DNA of 64,000 nt from NCBI RefSeq assembly GCF_028583425.1, contig NC_072791.1, forward strand, positions 30,697,368 through 30,761,367, written 5' to 3'. The notes beneath the pieces were generated by a model. It ran no database searches. It was not told the DNA's origin and saw nothing but the letters and a program-made list of their open reading frames with translations. How positions within the stretch are numbered: the stretch's first letter is position 1; every line of letters begins with the position of its first letter. This stretch comes from Eublepharis macularius (lineage: Eukaryota > Chordata > Lepidosauria > Squamata > Eublepharidae). Made by a program: the position numbers and the translations under genes. Of this stretch, positions 20,968-32,800 are shown in pieces.

Positions 20968-22214
20968 TAGAGATGAGCATGAACCGGGAAAATGGTGGTT
21001 TGTGGTTCATGAAAAGTGACGAACCACCATGAATTTGCCCAGTTTGCGAACTGGTTCATTTGGTTCATGGTTTGTCACTTCGGGGCAGCTGCAGCCCTTT
21101 TCTGTTTGCATTTGCAACCAGCAAGAAAAGTTTCAAACTTCCCACCCTGCTGCTTTTTTCACCCAATGGGAGGGGGAGGAGGGAACCCCCTCCATTGAGT
21201 GAAAAAAAGAGGCCTGGATGTTGCTTTCAAATGACAGCCACTTTTCAGCTAATGAGAGGGGGATCCCCCAACAGCTGTAAAAAGTTGCCGGCATTTGAAA
21301 ACAGCTCCCATTTGCTGAAAAAAGCTACCAGCATTCAAAAGCAGCAACACTATTCTTGAATGCTAAGGAGTTTGGAAGAGCTTTTTTCAGCAGAAAAAAG
21401 CTGCTTTCAAACCCCTCAGAAGCTGCTTTCAAACCCCTCAGAAAAAAGCAGAAATAAGCTGCTTTCAAACCCCTCAGCTGAAAAAAGTGGGGGTGTTTGA
21501 AAGTAGTGGGGTGGGGGTGTTTGCTGCACAAGAACAGTGTTGCTGCTTTCAAACGCTGGCAGCTTTTTTCAGCTGATGGGGGATCCCCCTCCCATCAGGG
21601 GCAAAGTGGCTGGTGTTTGAAAGCAATACTTTTTTTGCCATTTGCAAACAGCAAGAAAAGTGCTGCATTGTGCTTTGATAAACCCAAAGCAGGAAACCCG
21701 AGTGGGTGCACACCTCTAGTGACAAACTGAAAAATGAACCAAAAGAACCAGCCTAAAATTTGTCACGGTTCGTCAGAAATGGGAAGTGATGAACCACTGG
21801 TTCACGAACCCCTCCTCCAGCGTTGGAAAGCAGCTTTTTTCAGCTGATCCTCCTGTCTGCTGAAAAAAATCTGCTTTCAAATGCTGGCCGCTTTTTTCAG
21901 CAAAGGGGAGGGGGAGGAGGGACCCCTCCTCCCCCTCCCATCAGCTGAAGAGTGGCTGGCATTTGAAAGCAACACTTTTCTTGCTGTTTGCAAATGGCAA
22001 AAAAGTGCTGCTTTGAGCTTCTGTAGACCCAAAGCGAGAAACTCAAGGGGTTGCACACCTCTAGTAACAAACCAAAAAGCAAACCAAATGAACCGGTCTA
22101 AAATTCATCACGGTTCATCAGAAATGGGCTCTGATGAACTGCCAGTTCACAAACCACGAACAGGCTTGGCTCGTGATTAACTTTTGTTCGTATTTCGGTT
22201 CATGCACATCTCTA
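20968..22214. mobile_element. Non-autonomous hAT element, 1.25 kb, near-perfect 8-bp TSD
   Basis: Ends TAGAGATGAGCATGAACC and GGTTCATGCACATCTCTA. Flanks GTCAGGAA (20960-20967) and GTCAGGAT (22215-22222) agree at seven of eight. Inside are GCTGCTTTCAAACCCCTCAG repeats (about 21410-21480) and a duplicated right part (about 21600-21815 and 21960-22160). It has no transposase frame. It landed at the end of the 5S-derived SINE. Confidence 0.85.
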
Positions 22215-22349
22215 GTCAGGATCTATTCTCTGGTAGCCCCTTACTTATGGAACACTTCCTACCTGGCAACCTACTTTTGTGACCTTGGGGCACCTGTTAA
22301 AAGTACATTAATTAATCCATCTTTGTTGTAGCTTTTTCTTTCTTCACAG

Positions 22350-22430
22350 TTGACTCATTTTAGAATCATTTGTTGCTAATAGCTTGTAAGCTGCCTTGAG
22401 TTGGAAGGTAGGTTGTAAACATTTTAAACG
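22350..22430 (+). mobile_element. L2-type LINE 3' tip
   Basis: AGCTTGTAAGCTGCCTTGAG and GGTAGGTTGTAAAC match the LINE 3' tip. It is very short. Confidence 0.4.
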
Positions 22431-22462
22431 AACATTTTTCGCTATCCTGTTTTTGTTTCCAG

Positions 22463-22572
22463 AGACTCGATGGGGAGTGTCCATGGGTGATACTACGTTA
22501 GCTTTTGATGATAAAGCTGCTGTTCAGCTACTGGATCTGCTGCTGATTGGGCAGAGGATCATTACTGTGTAA
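22463..22572 (+). other. Exon-like open stretch of unknown origin
   Basis: A good acceptor (TATCCTGTTTTTGTTTCCAG) precedes an open frame TRWGVSMGDTTLAFDDKAAV, then QLLDLLLIGQRIITV and TAA at 22570-22572. I do not recognise the peptide. It may be a fragment of a repeat or chance. It sits between the 3' ends of the two genes. Confidence 0.2.
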
Positions 22573-22689
22573 TACCTAGACTAACAGCTGCTGGCAGAGC
22601 CACCCTAGGATCAGCTTTCCCATTATCTCTTAATCTAATATAAAACTTATAAAAATTAGATTTCCCCACCCCCTTAAAACATGCAAGTA

Positions 22690-23823
22690 CTTTAACATCC
22701 TACGTTTTATTGTGCGCAAAGCGGTCATTAATTCACATTGTAAGAAGTAACCACACACATTTTCATTCACAAAGTAGATTATCTTTATCATACACCAATA
22801 TATTTTAAAAAACAGATTTCTGATATCAATATAATTTTGCTGATTGCATTTGTGAAATAGAGAAGCTGACAATAGCTTCATACAGTCTCTCAAGTATTGG
22901 CATAAATATAACTTCTTAAATAGAACTGCATGTTATCTGCAGGCAAATTTTGATAGAAATGTGAGCATGAATACAAACAAAAATGCTGTTGATGACACTA
23001 AAAAGCATGATAGCTTGAAAGAACAACGGATTACAAACTGGATTCATCATTTTCTAAAGTGTTGGATAAAGAGAAAACTACAACCTGAAATACTAGAAGT
23101 TAAAACGAAGTATTTATACAATGAAATTGCGATATGAAACCCAAGAAATTGTTTTGTATGCTATTTGGAGGTATTTGTTCTTATTAAAAGGTAAAAGGAA
23201 AACCTATCAGCGAGTATTGTACACTAAATAAGCAATCTTGTTCAAAATCATAGCACAATCGTATGTTGGACTACTTCTGAATACTTCTTTGTCCATGTGT
23301 CCAGGTTCCACACTAGAGTCGATCTGATGTTCAACAGCTTTTCTGAGCGAGGAAAAACCTAACTTGTTCAATTCATCTTGTATGCAGAGCCGATTCACTT
23401 ATATTGCCCTATTGCCATAGCAAAGTCACGTTAGGAATTCTTAAGCTCAAAAATAGGTATGCTTTAAAGTAGAGGGCACTTGTATTCCAAATCAAATAAC
23501 CTGAACTATAAAAAGGCATAATTGAGAGGAAGAAAAAAAAACCCTGTCTCTTTAGCTGCAGCAGTTTTTAAGCACATTGCTAAAGTAACATTGAATTAAA
23601 CACTTCACTTACAACATTGGAATTCTGCACATATTACATTATTTCTATGAAGATATTTTACAACATAGGAATTTATTTAACTGACGGAGGATGTTAACAA
23701 TGCAAGATGCAGGTAAGTCTCTCTTCGCCACTCCTTATGGTTAAGTTCCACTCCAGCTTCCACTGATCTTTCATCCATGTTGCCTCCAGCGGTCTTTGGT
23801 TTGCATCCTTTCTTTTACCCACT
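22690..23823 (-). other. PPP4R4: Probable PPP4R4 3' UTR
   Basis: The stretch after the PPP4R4 stop is AT-rich and free of the repeats that fill its surroundings, as expected of a 3' UTR. AATAAA on the minus strand occurs at 23677-23672 (short UTR) and 22711-22706 (long UTR, about 1.1 kb). The right and left borders are inferred. Confidence 0.5.
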
Positions 23824-26800
23824 CTAGGAATTTGACTTTCTGTTTTTCCTTTAGGCAAACAAAGAGACTCAAATCACACTCAGACCAATGGGGAGTGACA
23901 TTACATAGAACTGCTAAAGGTCATGGCTCTTGGGTATACTATGCAAAAGGATTGACACAATTCAATCACAAATTCAAGCTTCTTTTCAGTGATCCAAAAT
24001 ACATCTGTTGCAAATAAAAAAGCCAAAATATCTCACCACCACCACAATGCCCCTAATAATACAGGAACAGAATTTGAAAATCTGGCTGATAGAAAACAAT
24101 AATAGATGGGAGGGAGAATTTAAAGTTTTGGCACTGTGACAAAGAAAACTTTTCTCAGGTTGCCACTTGTTTAGCCTCAGATGGCAGGGGAACCTGAAAC
24201 AGCACGTCCAAACATGATCTGAGTAGATGGATAGGTTCATATGGGAGAAGGTATGCTGGCCTCAAGCCATATAGAGCTTTAAGGGCCAATAACAGCACCT
24301 TGAATTGGACCTGAAAGTAAATTGTGAGCCAATCTAGATGGAACAAGAGTGGAGTGATAGGGTCCCTATGACCCACTCCAGTCAACATTCTGGCCACAGC
24401 ATTCTGGGCCAACTACAGTCTCCAGATAGCCTTCAAGGGCAGCCCCATGTAGTGCACATTACAGTAATCTAATCTATATGTTACCAGGGCATGCACCACA
24501 GGGGCAAGAGCTTTCCCGCCCAAGAAGAGCCACAGCTGGCTCACCAGCCAAAGCTGATAAAAGGCATCTTTGGCCATCACTGTCACCTGTTTATCCAACA
24601 AGAGGCCCGGGTCCAGAAGCATCCCAAGGCTACAAATTTACTCTTTTTAGGGGAAGGGCAACCACATCCAGAACAAGACACAGCCCATTTCTTGGTCAAA
24701 CCTTCCCCCCACCACTAGCAGCTCTGTTTTGTTGGGATTATCTTTCATCTGTTCCAAAACTGCCTCCAGGCAGCTGTTCATACATTCCACTCTGGGATCT
24801 GCTGGAAGTGCAAGCTAGACATGTGACAACAATATGCGGCAAACTGCTTTGGAGATCCAAACTTTGGAAAGCCACTGCCAGTCAGAATTGAAAAGTGGGA
24901 AGGACTTGGACCCAGCTTTAGACCCTAGGAACATGGGATCCATGAAGCTGTAATCACATGATATCATGGTCATATGACAGGAGGAAGGGGAATCACAGTG
25001 ATCGCTTTACTGGTATCAAGGTCAGTGCCATGGGCAGTAGACCAAGAGAACCAGAGGCAGAAAGCACAAGCCATAATCCAAGAGATGTACCATAGTGTGG
25101 AACAAGCCAAAGGTCATATCCATGGAGGAATCCTCTCCGTCGCTGAGTGGTCTGGCCTTGCCATCTTGCTGCTTTTCTCAGTCTGCTTGCAAAAAGAAGC
25201 AGCCCTTGCTGTCTATACATGGACACTAACAGCAAGTCCTTCCAAAGTGCAGGCCATGGAGGCTGACAACCAGCAGCTGAGGCTCAGCCAAAGGGTTGAG
25301 GGTGACGACCACTGGATTAGACAATGCTGAGTTAAATGGGCCAGTGATCAGACTTGATATAAGGCAGTTTCATGTATTCTCATGGCATGCAAAGTTGATT
25401 TTTCAAAGTGGGGGAGGGGTTTACAAAGTCAAAAATTCCAATGGACATGTCCAAGCCCTTGAGTTTACTAAGTTTGTGCTTTGGATCATGACTAAATTTA
25501 TTTAAATTCATTTTAACGCCCCCTCCCAACACTGCTTGAAAACAGCCTAATCCTGCACAGTGGAACCATCCCAGTGGGATCATCCAACCATCCAGCAGTA
25601 GTTGTGGACCTTCTTGAAATGTAAGACCAAAAGTAGGTACACTCTATTCCTGGCTTTGGGTCAGGTTCTGCTTCCATTTATATAAGAATGAGAATATCTG
25701 TAAGCAAACCAGCAGCATGCCACCTTAGGCCTATAGAGACAGCTAGGCTACAAATTCAAGACTGTCCAGTTCTTGACATAATGCTTAGCCTGTAATGGAA
25801 GCAGTGACAGTGGCAAGAATTCCAGAGCACTGTGGAGAGGCTTTAATATCTTGTGCCCTCAGTGCCTCTGTTAGCTGCTCTGCCACTGAGAGACAAGCCA
25901 GGAGCCACCTTCTACCTGCAGCCATGTGCCTTGTATTGTTTGTATTTCTTGAAAGCCACTTCAGAGATCATGTGATTGAAAAGTGGGGGTGTGACTCTTG
26001 TAAGGCCAAAACGTGTGTGTCAAAACATAATATTATTGATTGCTTATAGGTTGATGCCTGACTTGACCTACAGGTATCTGCCTTTTGGGAATTGATGATG
26101 AATTCCTGGAATTAATTACATGATTGCCATGTAGTTTCATCATCTGTACGCTCAATGTAGTAAATTGTTATACTTGTTCTGACCCACATTGCAATGATTC
26201 ATTTTAGAAAGTAAAGACACCTGATTCCTCTCCATATACATCTTTTAAATCTGTTGCAATGTAGGAGGCTAAGCATAAGCTATTATGCTGAGAGAAAATT
26301 TCTAAAAGCACCTCACAATGAGCAGGCATGTAGAGGATAATAAAACAAAACCCAGCATAAAACAGCATAATAGTAGCAGAACAGATTCTTTTGTTATTCC
26401 TAATGTTTATGATTCATGCCTACTGTTTCTCCTAGGATGACTCATTTTACAGTGTTTGTTTGGAAGCAGTGGATTTATACATGTTTTTTCATTAAATCTC
26501 ACATGGGGAGGGTCTCCTGTGGGTTGAGGTGCTTAGTGGATGAAATTCTTCCACATTCTACATTGCGTTGCAAATTAAATCCATAGGCCTTCCATAACTG
26601 AAGGCTGATTTAGATATCCAAGGATTCCCATCACTGCCAGCTAAGCCGCATTAAAACCCACACCAGGGTGCCAATGTGTGTGGCATTACTCAGATTTTCA
26701 GGCAGAAGTGGCATTCAGTGAGGAAGATGCACAGCAGTCCAATCGCACGTGTATACACAAAGGGGATAGCTATCCCATAAACATCTATTAGCTTTTCTCA

Positions 26801-29800
26801 AGAATTCTTGAGAACTCCAGTTTAAAATTGTAGTTGGTGAGGGGGTGATTAGGATTCTGCTGGAGATCCCAATCAACTACAGTACCTAGGTGGAGATTAT
26901 GCCTTGGATGCTATGAACAAATTCCATACACTCTAGATAGTCTCTGCAATGGAGTGCACTTCCTTTTCTGCTACAATTTCCGTTTCTGCAAGGGCTCATT
27001 GAAAACCAACAATGTTAAGTAAATGGGAGTTTTAGTGGAAGAGGAAGTATATTCCACAGCAGAGACTATGTAGCACACACATAACTTGTTCATAGGATCC
27101 AAGCTAATTAGTATTTGTTTATATTGTGATCATCACATATATTCTCATGAACAGAATTCAGTTCTCTGTTTGCTGTCACCGGTTTCATAGTTTAATTTGC
27201 ATTGTGTGTGCATGTTGCATTTTTATATGTAATTCATATGGGGTGGGACCAAACCAGCTTTTCTGCAAGTGGAAAAGGGAATAGGAGGTCCCCTTTGACC
27301 ATCAAAAAGATTATGTGGAGGATAATGAGAACTCTGTTTCAAAAAGCCAGACGAGGGATAAGAGGTTGTAAGATGTAGGAGAATTAATCAAGAGTGAGCA
27401 AAAAGGATGGCTTGATCCAACCTATGGTATTTATATGTACAGTGTATGTTATTTATAGTTATAGCATACTTATAACGAATAATATGGACTTATTGACAAA
27501 CAAATAATATTGAAAAATGGGCCCATTTTACAGGCAACATAAAATGGTGTGAAAATAAGAATCATGAGTTCCGTCAGCACTAAAAGGAGAAGCTAAACAG
27601 AAATGATAATTTGGGGGATGAAAAAAGCAGGTATGAGAAATGCGAAAAGATTTATCTAACATGTTTTTACATTGCCCCTCCTCCAAGGAGCTCAGGTTGC
27701 TTTACATGATTCTCCTCTCCTCCCTTTTATCCTTACAGCAACCTTGTGAGGCAGGTTAAGTTGAGTGAGTACCTGGACCAAGTCACTCAGTGAGTTTTGT
27801 GGTAATGTGGAGATTTGAAGCTGGGTCTTCCTCATCCTAGCCCAATACTCTTAGCCACTGGGAACAGAAAGATTAGCAGTGTAGATACACCTAGAGCATC
27901 GTATTCCTGAAATCTTCTGCCTTACAGACAGTATTCTAGTATTCCTGTTGGCCAGGCTACCCCATTTCTAAATTTTGTTACAGCAGGATGATGTAGAGCA
28001 GGATGATTCCAGCATCTTCAGAATCCATTCCAAGGATCACAGAAGGCACAGGACAAGCTCCACAATTGAAAATCCCAGGTAATGCTCTTACAGCGTGTGA
28101 GGTGGTGGTGGATTTTTTACTTATTCTGCAAGTTCAGTGGCCCAGTTAATGAATTAATTGAACGACTGTAGATGTCTGATTGTGTAAATATGTGAATGTT
28201 TACAAATATAGATGCATGTAAAAAAGATGCATGTAAAAAGCGCCATTTTGGAAGTCCGTCGGGCTACTTCAAAATATGCAATGAAGCGTCAGCTGCCTCG
28301 CGAGATCATCATTGATTTTCATCTAAGAGGATCCGGGACACTATCCTATATAATTCATACAATGCAGATTTGGACTTTTGGGGTAATAAAGTTAAGATAT
28401 TGAAAGACGTCCCATTTCTAGTTCGGAAAAGACGTTTTAAGTATAAAAAGTTCGCAGCTCTTCTGAGAGAACGTGGAATAAAGTACAAATGGTTATTTCT
28501 GGAAGGAATCTGGTTCAGTCACAAAGATCAAGCTTTCAAGATATTATCAGAAGATCAACTAAGGGATTTTGAGGATAAAAATCCGGAATTTCAGTGCACC
28601 AAGCAAGACGAAAAGGAGAAGTCTGAGGGGGGGGGGAGGAAACGAGCACTGCGGCTGCAGTTGCTCAGAGAGAATTGCGTCCGGGACCCAGGAGGGGAAG
28701 GAAAACTTAATTTGAATTTAAATTGTAATTTGCATTTAGTAAGGTCAACCACTCCATCAATATAACATAAAGCTTTAACTTTTGAATAATGGCAGTATGA
28801 AGGGAAAACATTTTGTGTAGCATAGTTGTTACATGTTGTAGTTGTTGTGTTTTTTTTCCTTCCTCCCCTTGTTCCCTTTCTTCCCTTTGTATTGTTAGTT
28901 AATGTAGTTAATATAAAAAATAAAAAAAAATAAAAAAGATTTTCTCTGTTCATCTTTTATAATAGAAAACATGTAAGAAATCTGAGAATACAAAATTAAC
29001 CTTGCATTTTATAAACTACATAGTATTACATGTAAATTCTGCCCTATCTTTAGATGATCACTTACAAGCTAACCTTCCGCGAATGGCTTTCTTTACTCCC
29101 ATTGTTTTTTTGATCAACTGAGTTGCTTGAATTACGAGAGGAAGATGGTAAAGTGGAAGTAGAGGAAAAGGCAGCAGTCCCACTGGAGTTGCTGGAACGA
29201 GTACGGAAAGAATCATCTGAAAGACAAGGGACAGAAGTTAGGCAGTAATTTGAAATAACTGGGTATTTCCACTGGATTCTGGTAATTCCACATATTGATT
29301 GATTACAAATCACAATGCATGGCTGCTTATTCATTTATTGCAGCAGACCCTCAATATCTTTGGGTCCACCCATACAAAGAATTTACTTAATTAAAATATT
29401 TCTGCCCCACTCTTCCATCCAGTACAGTATCCCCATGGCAGCTTAACATCAAGCTTAAAATGGTATAAAATAGTAAAGCAAAAGGAACAATAATTCCAGG
29501 AGGGTAACTTACAATGATCCAGCAGAATAAAATCAGTCAGTTGAGGAAACTGTCATTGGTCACATAATTATCAGACAATATCATGCCACCCCAGGTCACA
29601 GTCCAAGAACTCTTTAGAAAGGACCAGCTGCTATTGAAAAAATAAGGTGGACCTCCCTTGACATAGCATTCCAATTTCAATGTGTTCCTATTGAAAAGGC
29701 CACCAGCTATACTTCTAATGATGGGAGCACATAAAGAAGGACCTCTGAAGTTGACCACAGCGGGAGGCAGGTACATATGGGAGGAGATAAGATACACCAG

Positions 29801-32800
29801 ACCATTCAGGGCTTTAAAAGTCAGCACCAGCACTTTGAATATGGCCCAGAAACTAAATGCCTACAAGCACAGAGAAAAAGAAATAGAAGAAACATGCTAG
29901 TGACTTGCCCCATCAGTAATATGGCAGCCATATTCTGGAGCAGTTAGTTTCCAACTTCTCTTCCAAGGCATCTCCGTGCCGAGCATGCTAAAGTAGCCTA
30001 GTTCACCCCCAAATCAGCATGTCTTCAAACACAAGAATCTATGCTTGTCTGAATAAAGTTTCAGTTTGTTCACCCCTATCTGCTTCATCACTAATTTCAG
30101 ATACTGGTTCAGGATTTCTACTGCCACTCAGGATTAGCTAAAAATGAAAAAGAGCTGGGTGTCAACTGTGTAAGTGGTAATATCAGGGGTCATTTCCTAG
30201 AAAACGAACAGCAGGAACTCATTAGCATATCTCATTAGCATATGCCACATACCCTGACATCACCAGAAGTGTGTCAGAAGGCACCATCCACCCCTCAGGC
30301 CCCTTTCCCCAAAAATCTCCAGGTATTTCCTTAAAGCAGAATGAACTCAAAGCAGCTTACCCTCCTCTGGAGAGCCAGCCCTGCTTGCTTGCACGCACAC
30401 ACGCACGCACACACACACACTCTCTCTCTCACAAGTCACAAATGAAAATAAAGCAGCAGAATGAATTCAAAACAGCTTACCCTCCTTTGGAGTCCAGCCC
30501 CACTTGGCTTGCACTCATTCACTCATTTTCTCTCTCTCTCTCTCCCCCCACCCCCTCACGTCACAAATGAAAATAAAGCAAGCAGCAGAGCAGAATGAAT
30601 TCTAAGCAGCTTATGTTCCTTTGGAGCCCAGCCCCACCCGGCTTGCACTCATTCACTCATTTTCTTTCTCTCTCTCTCTCTCTCTCCCTCGAGTCACAAA
30701 TGAAAATAAAGCAAGCAGAGCCTGCTGCTAAAGACGAGGACAGCCAGGAGGAAAAGGAATCACGTGGGCGGGGCCAAAACCCACATGACCTCTTTCCAGA
30801 GCTACCAGAACACCATTCCGGTGCGTTCCGACTCCAAATGAGCCCTGGGTAATATCAATGCCCAAATCTCCAGATAACACTCCAGCACTGGCTTCATGTA
30901 TACACTAGACATAATATGAGACATGACAGTACTCTACACCACTTTGCAAGCTAAAAACCATGCAGTAGAACAGCAGCCCCCCAGCGCCACCTTCTGAGAC
31001 CTACCTTTAGAAAATAACATTTTTTTCTCACCAAGTTGTAGCCAACTTATGAAAACCCCATAGGGTTGCAAGGAAAGAGGTGGTTTGCCATTGCCTACCT
31101 CTGCGTGCCTCTGCATAGCAACCCTGGACTTCCCATCCATGTATTAACCAGGGCTGACCCTGCTTAGCTTTCAAGATCTGATGAAACCTGGCTTACCTGG
31201 GCTATTCAGGTCAGGGCAAAAAAGAACATAGCTACTATAAAATGGAGCCACCAAGTCAACCCAGTTATGAGATCCAGGAAAACAGCATGATCCATGATCC
31301 ACAATCAATGTCACTGACGGTGAGATCCAGAAGAATAACCAGGGATTCACTTACCCTATCCATCTCCTGGTATATATTGTTCAGCAGGATGACCATGACG
31401 GTCTCCATTTCAGAACCAGGGGCAGAAAGCAAAACTAAGGGGGATCAAGATAATTAATATCCTCCTACATTGCTACCACACATTCAAGAACCTTGGCCAA
31501 GAAATGAATATTGGTGAGCTGATCGCAAAGTAAAGGGGAAGTTTCTTCAAGAAAGACCTCAGTGGTGCTTCCTTAACATGATGAGAACCCTATTCTCCCT
31601 TAGACAGCCATTTCTAACTTCTCCAAGACAACTTCTCAGTCCCACTCTGGCAGGTCTAATAATTCAGAATGAGCACGTGTTGAGTATGCAAATGGTAGGC
31701 CTCACTCCTCCAAAGATCCTGTCTGCAACTTCAGCTTGAACAAACTAAAATAGATTTCCAATACAACTGGACAAGTGGAACCCTGATGGGAAATCAGATT
31801 CTTATCTGTAGTCAATGTGGTATCAAGTTTTGGACAAATGCAAGGCATTTCATCTGCTAAATGCCATACAGAATGGTCACAGTGAGCTACTGGAGGCTCC
31901 TCCAACTCCCATCGTAGAGTTTGTTGGAGTAGGCCTCAAACCATTTGGAAAAGCTCCACAAGTTGATTTTTGTAGACAAACATAAAACTGGAGAAGGAGA
32001 GAATTTTGTAAGCCATTCTGGGTACCCACTGGGGGAAAAATGGGGTATAAATGAAGTAAATTTCTTGGGGAAAAAACCATCTTACTTACCTGTAAAAGAG
32101 AACAAAGAACTTTTTCCTACTGTTGGCACAGAACTATATCCTGTTGAGGAACTTTTGCTAAAAGAAAAATAGCAATTGTGTTATATTTCACAATCACGAG
32201 TTTGATTTGGAATGAGCTCAGACAAAGCAAACTATTTTACAAACAAACAAAATCAAAACATAATTTGTGTTATTTCTGAATTAATTCCAAAGTTCAGGCA
32301 TTCTTAAGGATATCACTGGAAACATAACCAAGTGCCCCCCCTCCCACTTGGTAAGACTCCACTGAAGCCTTGAGTCCTCCACCATATCCTTTCTTTTACT
32401 CAAAACACAATGAGGATGGCTGGCAGGAGGACCTTCATCATGCCCAAGAATGCCAGGACTATGGCAATATCCCGAGTAACGCAACTGCAGGGACAGGTGG
32501 CTTTACAGGATTCCCGAGTCCTTAATGAGACATTACAGAGGACGTGAATCCTGAGAAGCACTATTTCTTCGGGGTTCTGCCACAACAGGCATCGACATCA
32601 TACTTTTATCACTACCATTGATGTTGCTTCCAGGTAAATTTTAATGCAAAATGGCACTCAGCTTCATTGATGGGTGGTACCACACAGATTTATGAGCTGA
32701 GTCCAAACTTCTGAGAGGGTTTAGGCTTGGCTTGTAAATTTGGGACCAGGAACTTCAGACTGTGATGCATTGCAAACCCGTCATTCTGAATTTTTCTACC

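Larger units (their letters stand above)
29400..31920 (-). mobile_element. L2-like LINE, old, with two later insertions
   Basis: The minus strand has MLVLTFKALNGLVYLISSHM near 29830 and scattered RT-like phrases up to about 31900. A hAT element (30184-30847) and a 5S-derived SINE (31020-31225) interrupt it. Frames are heavily broken. The 5' border is uncertain. Confidence 0.5.

Noticed and set aside
23826-23839. Acceptor at AACAG 23838, giving LKSNS
   Set aside because: The acceptor ten bases upstream (CCTAAAG) gives LKNRKSNS, a better match in length and residues with a better pyrimidine tract.
29062-29064. TAA as the true end of PPP4R4
   Set aside because: A perfect GTAAGT donor precedes it and a downstream exon restores the human-like C-terminus KNRKSNS. 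It may still be used in an intron-retained form.
31130-31215. 5S rRNA gene
   Set aside because: Only part of 5S is present, diverged, and fused to a SINE tail.
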